Shown here: positions 48,965-53,007 of the stretch, piece after piece
How positions within the stretch are numbered: position 1 is the first letter of the stretch
Layout: every line of letters begins with the position of its first letter
DNA from: Arcobacteraceae bacterium
Lineage (GTDB): Bacteria > Campylobacterota > Campylobacteria > Campylobacterales > Arcobacteraceae
Direction: 5' to 3'
Length of the DNA stretch: 53,007 nucleotides
Assembly: GCA_023229945.1 (NCBI GenBank)
Contig: JALNYH010000013.1
Span: forward strand, 1 to 53,007
The notes under the pieces: generated by a model
Databases searched by the model: none
Seen by the model: the letters and a program-made list of their open reading frames with translations, nothing else
What the model was told of the DNA's origin: nothing
Position numbers and translations under genes: made by a program

Positions 48965-51234
48965 TGTACATCAACCTTTTGTATTTTTACTTTTTTATAT
49001 CTATAACCTTTTAAGATATCATTGCCTAAATCAAGGTCATAAATTGGCAATAAAGCGATTGTACCTTTTAAGCTACTATCAACTTTAAAAATTTTTCTTA
49101 TTGTACTATTATTAATGTTAATAATAATTTCATCACCACTTGAAATCTTGGCAGATTTTGCAAATGAATCACTTCCTTTTATAAAACTCTCTTTAGCTGT
49201 GAGTTTTGTAATGGCAGTTGCATTATTGAATTGTTGTAAAGGATTACAGTTATAAACTACACTTCCATCAAACGCATCAATTGATGATATCTCATCTAAA
49301 GTATCATTTGTATCCATATCAATAGATGTAAGCTCATATCCTCTATATTCAATTCCAGTATTATCAAAATAGTCCTTTAAAGAATCAAATTTAACATCTT
49401 GAAAGCCTTTTGAAACTGGAAGTTGTGAAGTATAATCTATTGTATATTTTACTTCATTACTCAAAAGAACATTTGCAATATCATTTAGACAATACCCATC
49501 AAAATTTAGAGCTACATTTATAGGTAGAACTTTTTTATTGATGTTTGTCAAAGTTCCCTCTTGTTGGTTTAAAGCAGGAGTATTGAAATCCCCTTTTCCA
49601 TCAGAGCTTATTACATAATCCCCATAAGAGTTATACCCAACTATATTTTCATCACCTATATCGTGATCTAGCTCACAAATTAAGCTAACCCCTAGTGTAT
49701 TTGTTTGTGAAGGGATTATTAAGACTTTGAAATCTGTATATTTTTCAAATAACCCAACAAGCTTTGCAATATTTGCTCCTTGCGAGTGGTTGAATAAATC
49801 TTCACCAATTATCAATACAGGAGCATGTTTTTTGCTCTTTTTAGTATATAAATCTTCAACTTCTTCTTCACCAAAATTTGATTCAGCACTAATATAACCA
49901 ATATCTAAATCATCTAAAAATGATGATATTGATTCAGGTGCATTTGAAATAAACTTTTGTGCTAAAAGTGCCATGATTCCTTCTTCTGAACCTGCTTCAT
50001 ACTTCACATATTTTGTATAAATTGATTTCAATGAATCATCAGCAATTGGGTGCATATATATAACTTCCGCACGATTTGTTTTATTTGCTTGATTTAATGC
50101 AAACTTAACCATTGGATTATCATGATTTACCATACTTCCAAGAACTAATACATAATCACTTTTTTTCACATCATCTAAAGTTGCACTATATAGTGATTTG
50201 CCACTTATTGATGAGTAGTTTTTCATAAAGTTAGAGAAATTTCTTGCATCTTCATTGTATAGCTTAATTCCCAGTTTGGTTTTGAGTTTTTGTAATATCA
50301 AAGCCTCTTCGTTTGTGATATAAGAGCTAAATCTGATAGCTTTTGAGGATTTGATACTTTCAATAGCTTTGGTTAAATCTTCTTTTGAAGATGTAAGTTT
50401 GTTTTCAAAATCAAATCCAAATCTTCCAGCTCCACACAAAGATGAAAACTCAAAATCATTTTTTACTCTTACTATTTTTTGTTCACCTAGTTGTAATGTA
50501 CCATTATGTTTTACTTCATAGCTTAGGCTACATCCACTGCTACAATGGGCGCAACTTGAAGGAACTTTCTTAACTTCCCAAGCATTTGATGTATATTTAT
50601 ATCCATTTGATACCAAAGCACCAACAGGACAAACAGATATACATTCACCACATTGTTGGCATTTAGAAAGTTTTATATCAATTTCTGATTTATATCCACC
50701 TGGTTTTACATAAAGTGCATTTGAGCCTACTATTTCATTACAAACTCTTACACATTTCTCACACAAAATACAAAGATATGGGTCATATCCTAATATTCCC
50801 CATTTTTTAGATCTTCTTTTTTGTTCAATTGCACTGAATTGTTGAGATGATACACTAAATTCTAATGTTTTATTTTGTAAATCACACTCACCACTTTTAT
50901 CACAAACTCCACATTGTAATGGATGGTTTACATCATAAAGTTTCATGATATTTTGACGATGTTTGTGTAGCTCGGATGAATTTGTAGTGATATTTGCACC
51001 ATCAACTGCTTTTGCTTGACAGCTTAGTACAAATCCATTATTTCCCTCAACTTCAACAACACACATCCTACAGCTTCCAATAGGAGAAACTTTTGATAAA
51101 TAACACATAGTTGGTATATAAATACCATTTTTTCTTGCTATTTGTAAAATCGTTTCACCAAAGATACCCTTGCACGACTTTCCATCTATTGTGATGGTCA
51201 GTTCTTTTCCAAAATGTACTAAACTTTTCCTCAT
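48961..51234 (-). CDS. nuoG: NuoG-like subunit with complete cluster set
   Basis: 757 residues from the ATG at 51234, which overlaps the preceding stop as ATGA (a longer ORF begins at 51270 inside that gene). Sites: [2Fe-2S] Cys44, 55, 58, 72; His-Cys3 HPLQCGVCDKSGEC; ferredoxin-like CILCEKCVRVC and CQQCGECISVCP; and an extra Cys228-x2-Cys231-x3-Cys235-x31-Cys267 site like cluster N7 of some NuoG proteins. It shares ITNEEALILQKLK and SQTNTLGVSLICELD with its paralogue. It is the likely electron acceptor from the flavin subunit upstream. Confidence 0.92.
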   Translation of the reverse strand: MRKSLVHFGKELTITIDGKSCKGIFGETILQIARKNGIYIPTMCYLSKVSPIGSCRMCVVEVEGNNGFVLSCQAKAVDGANITTNSSELHKHRQNIMKLYDVNHPLQCGVCDKSGECDLQNKTLEFSVSSQQFSAIEQKRRSKKWGILGYDPYLCILCEKCVRVCNEIVGSNALYVKPGGYKSEIDIKLSKCQQCGECISVCPVGALVSNGYKYTSNAWEVKKVPSSCAHCSSGCSLSYEVKHNGTLQLGEQKIVRVKNDFEFSSLCGAGRFGFDFENKLTSSKEDLTKAIESIKSSKAIRFSSYITNEEALILQKLKTKLGIKLYNEDARNFSNFMKNYSSISGKSLYSATLDDVKKSDYVLVLGSMVNHDNPMVKFALNQANKTNRAEVIYMHPIADDSLKSIYTKYVKYEAGSEEGIMALLAQKFISNAPESISSFLDDLDIGYISAESNFGEEEVEDLYTKKSKKHAPVLIIGEDLFNHSQGANIAKLVGLFEKYTDFKVLIIPSQTNTLGVSLICELDHDIGDENIVGYNSYGDYVISSDGKGDFNTPALNQQEGTLTNINKKVLPINVALNFDGYCLNDIANVLLSNEVKYTIDYTSQLPVSKGFQDVKFDSLKDYFDNTGIEYRGYELTSIDMDTNDTLDEISSIDAFDGSVVYNCNPLQQFNNATAITKLTAKESFIKGSDSFAKSAKISSGDEIIININNSTIRKIFKVDSSLKGTIALLPIYDLDLGNDILKGYRYKKVKIQKVDVQ

Positions 51235-53007
51235 ACTGCCACCATCCCGATGTAATAACATCTCATACATCTCTCAGCTTCCATTTGAGCTTCTTGTGCT
51301 GTAAAGCCAAGATTTACTTCAAGGTTATTGTATTTTCTTGTATCAACACCAAGTTTTTCACTCTCAGCTCTTGGAATACCTTTCATCCAACCTTTGATTT
51401 GCTCTTTTTTGTTGTAAGCACCTAGTTTTCTTGTGTGGTCTTCCATAATTTCAGCGTCAGTTAAACTAACTTTTCCATCATAGATATATCTGCTTATTAC
51501 ACTAGCAGCTCTTTTTGCTTGACCTACTGCATTTACAATTGTCATTGGACCATATTCACAATCTCCTGCAGCAAAAAGTCCATCACGGCTTGTCATATAG
51601 TCTTTGCCATTTGTAAGAAGTGTACTCCAAGATGTAAGTTTAATTTCCCATTCAGGTGGTAAAAGTTGTAAATCTGCACTTTGTGAAACGGCAGGCACTA
51701 CAAAATCACATTCAAGCTCAAATTCTCCACCTTCAATTTTTTCTAAAACTGGTCTTCCCCCATTTGGGTCTGGTTTTAGCTCATATCTATCTACAAGTAA
51801 GCTTGTAATTTTTTCACCATCATCTATAATTTTATTGATTGCTGAGTGGAATATAAATTCAACTCCCTCTTCAACAGCTTCTGTATATTCTTCTAAAGTA
51901 GTATTGTTTATGATAGTTTTTTCATCTCTTCTATAAAGCATAACTACTTTTTTGGCATTTGCTCTAATAGAACATCTCACAACATCCATAGAAGTAAATC
52001 CACCACCAACACAAACTACAGTTTTCCCAGTCAAATCAGTTGGAATTCCGATGCGATATTTTTCCCATAGGTTGATTTGGTCAAGCATATCAATAGCTCC
52101 CCAGTATCCACCCATTTTTTTGTTTTCGTTGTCACATCCGATTCTTTTTGATAATCTTGTACCAAAAGCTAACATTGTTGCATCATACTCTTCGTCTATC
52201 TCTTTGAGTCTATCTGCATTTACTCTGTGATTTCTTATAATATCAACAGATGGCAAAGATTCTACTAGTTCTATATCTTTATTGTATTTTTCTATTGGCA
52301 TACGATATTGTGGTACGCCAACTGCTACCTCACCACCAAGAACTGGTAATTCTTCAAAAATATCAACTTTGATACCATCAAGTCCAAGATAATACGCAAC
52401 AGTAAGTCCTGCAGGTCCTGCACCTATAATTGCCACTTTTTTGCCATCATTTCGAGGTTTTTTAGGTTTTGTTGGATGAAACCACTCTAATTCATGGTCT
52501 GTTTCAAAGTCAGCTCCAATTCTTTTTAGCTCCATAATAGCTATTGGCTCATCAAGATTTCCTCTACGACATGCTTTTTCACAAGGATGAGGGCAAACTC
52601 TCCCACATGTATGAGCTAAAGGCATAGTTTTTCTTGTGCTACTTAATGCTTGATCAAACAACCCATCTCTAACACCTTCAATATATGCAGGAATATCAAC
52701 ATGAGCTGGACACATATCCATACATGGTGCTGTGATATTAGCTATATATTTATCATTGTCACTCTCATACCAAGGTGATTTTTGTTTTTTATTAATACAC
52801 TCTAAAAACTCTTTTTCAAAGTACTGCATCATTCCAAGTAATGGAGTAGGGACTGTTTTGCCTATTTCACACTTACTAGTTTGTTGCATAGTTGATGATA
52901 TTTCTTTTAGATGAGTAATGTCTGATAAATTTCCTTCACCTCTGCCTATTTTGTCAAACAAATCATATAGTATTCTTCCACCCCATCTTCCAGGTGCACA
53001 TCTACCA
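51231..53007 (-). CDS. NuoF C-terminus fused to GltD-like flavoprotein, 5' end beyond window
   Basis: The reading frame is open to the right edge. The first visible residues (GRCAPGRWGGRILYDLFDKIGRGEGNLSDI, then TSKCEIGKTVPTP) are the C-terminal cluster domain of NuoF. From about residue 75 after the TTG at 52961 it becomes a glutamate-synthase-small-subunit/NfnB-like protein: Cys-rich APCMDMCPAHVDIPAYI and CGRVCPHPCEKACRRG, FAD loop VAIIGAGPAGLTVAYYL, NAD(P) loop VVCVGGGFTSMDVVRC, AAGDCEYGPMTIVNAVGQ, and a terminal CMRCYY. In the NuoF part the CxxCxxC pattern reads [?]GRCAPG, so the third Cys is Gly. It probably delivers reducing equivalents to NuoG. Confidence 0.88.
   Translation of the reverse strand, partial: GRCAPGRWGGRILYDLFDKIGRGEGNLSDITHLKEISSTMQQTSKCEIGKTVPTPLLGMMQYFEKEFLECINKKQKSPWYESDNDKYIANITAPCMDMCPAHVDIPAYIEGVRDGLFDQALSSTRKTMPLAHTCGRVCPHPCEKACRRGNLDEPIAIMELKRIGADFETDHELEWFHPTKPKKPRNDGKKVAIIGAGPAGLTVAYYLGLDGIKVDIFEELPVLGGEVAVGVPQYRMPIEKYNKDIELVESLPSVDIIRNHRVNADRLKEIDEEYDATMLAFGTRLSKRIGCDNENKKMGGYWGAIDMLDQINLWEKYRIGIPTDLTGKTVVCVGGGFTSMDVVRCSIRANAKKVVMLYRRDEKTIINNTTLEEYTEAVEEGVEFIFHSAINKIIDDGEKITSLLVDRYELKPDPNGGRPVLEKIEGGEFELECDFVVPAVSQSADLQLLPPEWEIKLTSWSTLLTNGKDYMTSRDGLFAAGDCEYGPMTIVNAVGQAKRAASVISRYIYDGKVSLTDAEIMEDHTRKLGAYNKKEQIKGWMKGIPRAESEKLGVDTRKYNNLEVNLGFTAQEAQMEAERCMRCYYIGMVAV

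Noticed and set aside
51604..52230. Plus-strand ORFs opposite the NuoF-GltD gene
   Set aside because: They are shadows of a strongly conserved coding sequence on the other strand.
1..53007. tRNA, rRNA, insertion sequences, prophage or replication origin
   Set aside because: I found no cloverleaf, rRNA-like stretch, transposase, integrase or DnaA-box cluster by reading; small RNAs cannot be excluded without a covariance search.

Overview
The window is low-GC, gene-dense DNA that looks like a free-living or host-associated member of the Campylobacterota, probably Arcobacter-like. The grounds are: short flagellins with the Campylobacter-type D1 region (LDIIKTK-like instead of the RVRELAVQ type); Maf (DUF115) flagellin glycosylation proteins; the gene order glmU-coaBC-uppS-A24 peptidase-LptF/G-like permease-truA, which I recall from Campylobacter jejuni (Cj0821-Cj0827 area); and a complex I operon with an unusual NADH-input end. 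The genus is inference; no rRNA or tRNA is present to settle it.

Layout. (1) 1-12.05 kb, minus strand: a surface-glycan locus. It has a partial GDP-mannose pyrophosphorylase gene (manC), an AlbA/Schlafen-type regulator wedged between manC and a degenerate manC copy, a GT4 glycosyltransferase, two methyltransferases, a DegT aminotransferase, a cupin, a glycerate kinase / nucleotidyltransferase / CDP-glycerol-transferase-like trio, an unknown protein and a HEPN-MNT toxin-antitoxin pair. (2) 12.1-21.13 kb, minus strand: one tightly overlapping operon for a nonulosonic acid (NeuB, NeuA, NeuD-like acetyltransferase, a CBS-CBS-DegT fusion aminotransferase, a TIM-barrel isomerase) combined with a complete small acyl-building set (two acyl carrier proteins, a KAS-III enzyme, an acyl/aminoacyl-AMP ligase, two short-chain dehydrogenases). 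(3) 21.2-28.3 kb: three flagellin genes and two convergent Maf genes. (4) 28.5-39.0 kb: housekeeping genes (trmA, an SUV3-like helicase, a large ankyrin protein, glmU, coaBC, uppS, an A24 peptidase, an LptF/G permease, truA). (5) 39.0-53.0 kb, minus strand: nuoN-M-L-K-J-I-H, two tandem nuoG genes, and a NuoF-GltD fusion running off the right edge.

How it fits together: region 2 probably makes a CMP-activated, acyl-decorated sialic-acid-like sugar that the Maf proteins of region 3 attach to the flagellins. Region 1 makes a GDP-linked amino sugar and perhaps an NDP-activated glycerate for a surface polysaccharide or the same flagellin glycan. Region 5 is the respiratory complex I arm.

Most notable: the acyl-nonulosonate operon; the glycerate kinase/nucleotidyltransferase/phosphotransferase trio; the twin NuoG proteins, one of which has lost an iron-sulfur site; a NuoF-GltD fusion lacking one cluster ligand; a shared promoter-like box upstream of all three flagellins; a family of 7/8-nt-period repeats lodged inside several unrelated genes; and an intrinsic terminator for the nuo operon buried in the truA coding sequence.
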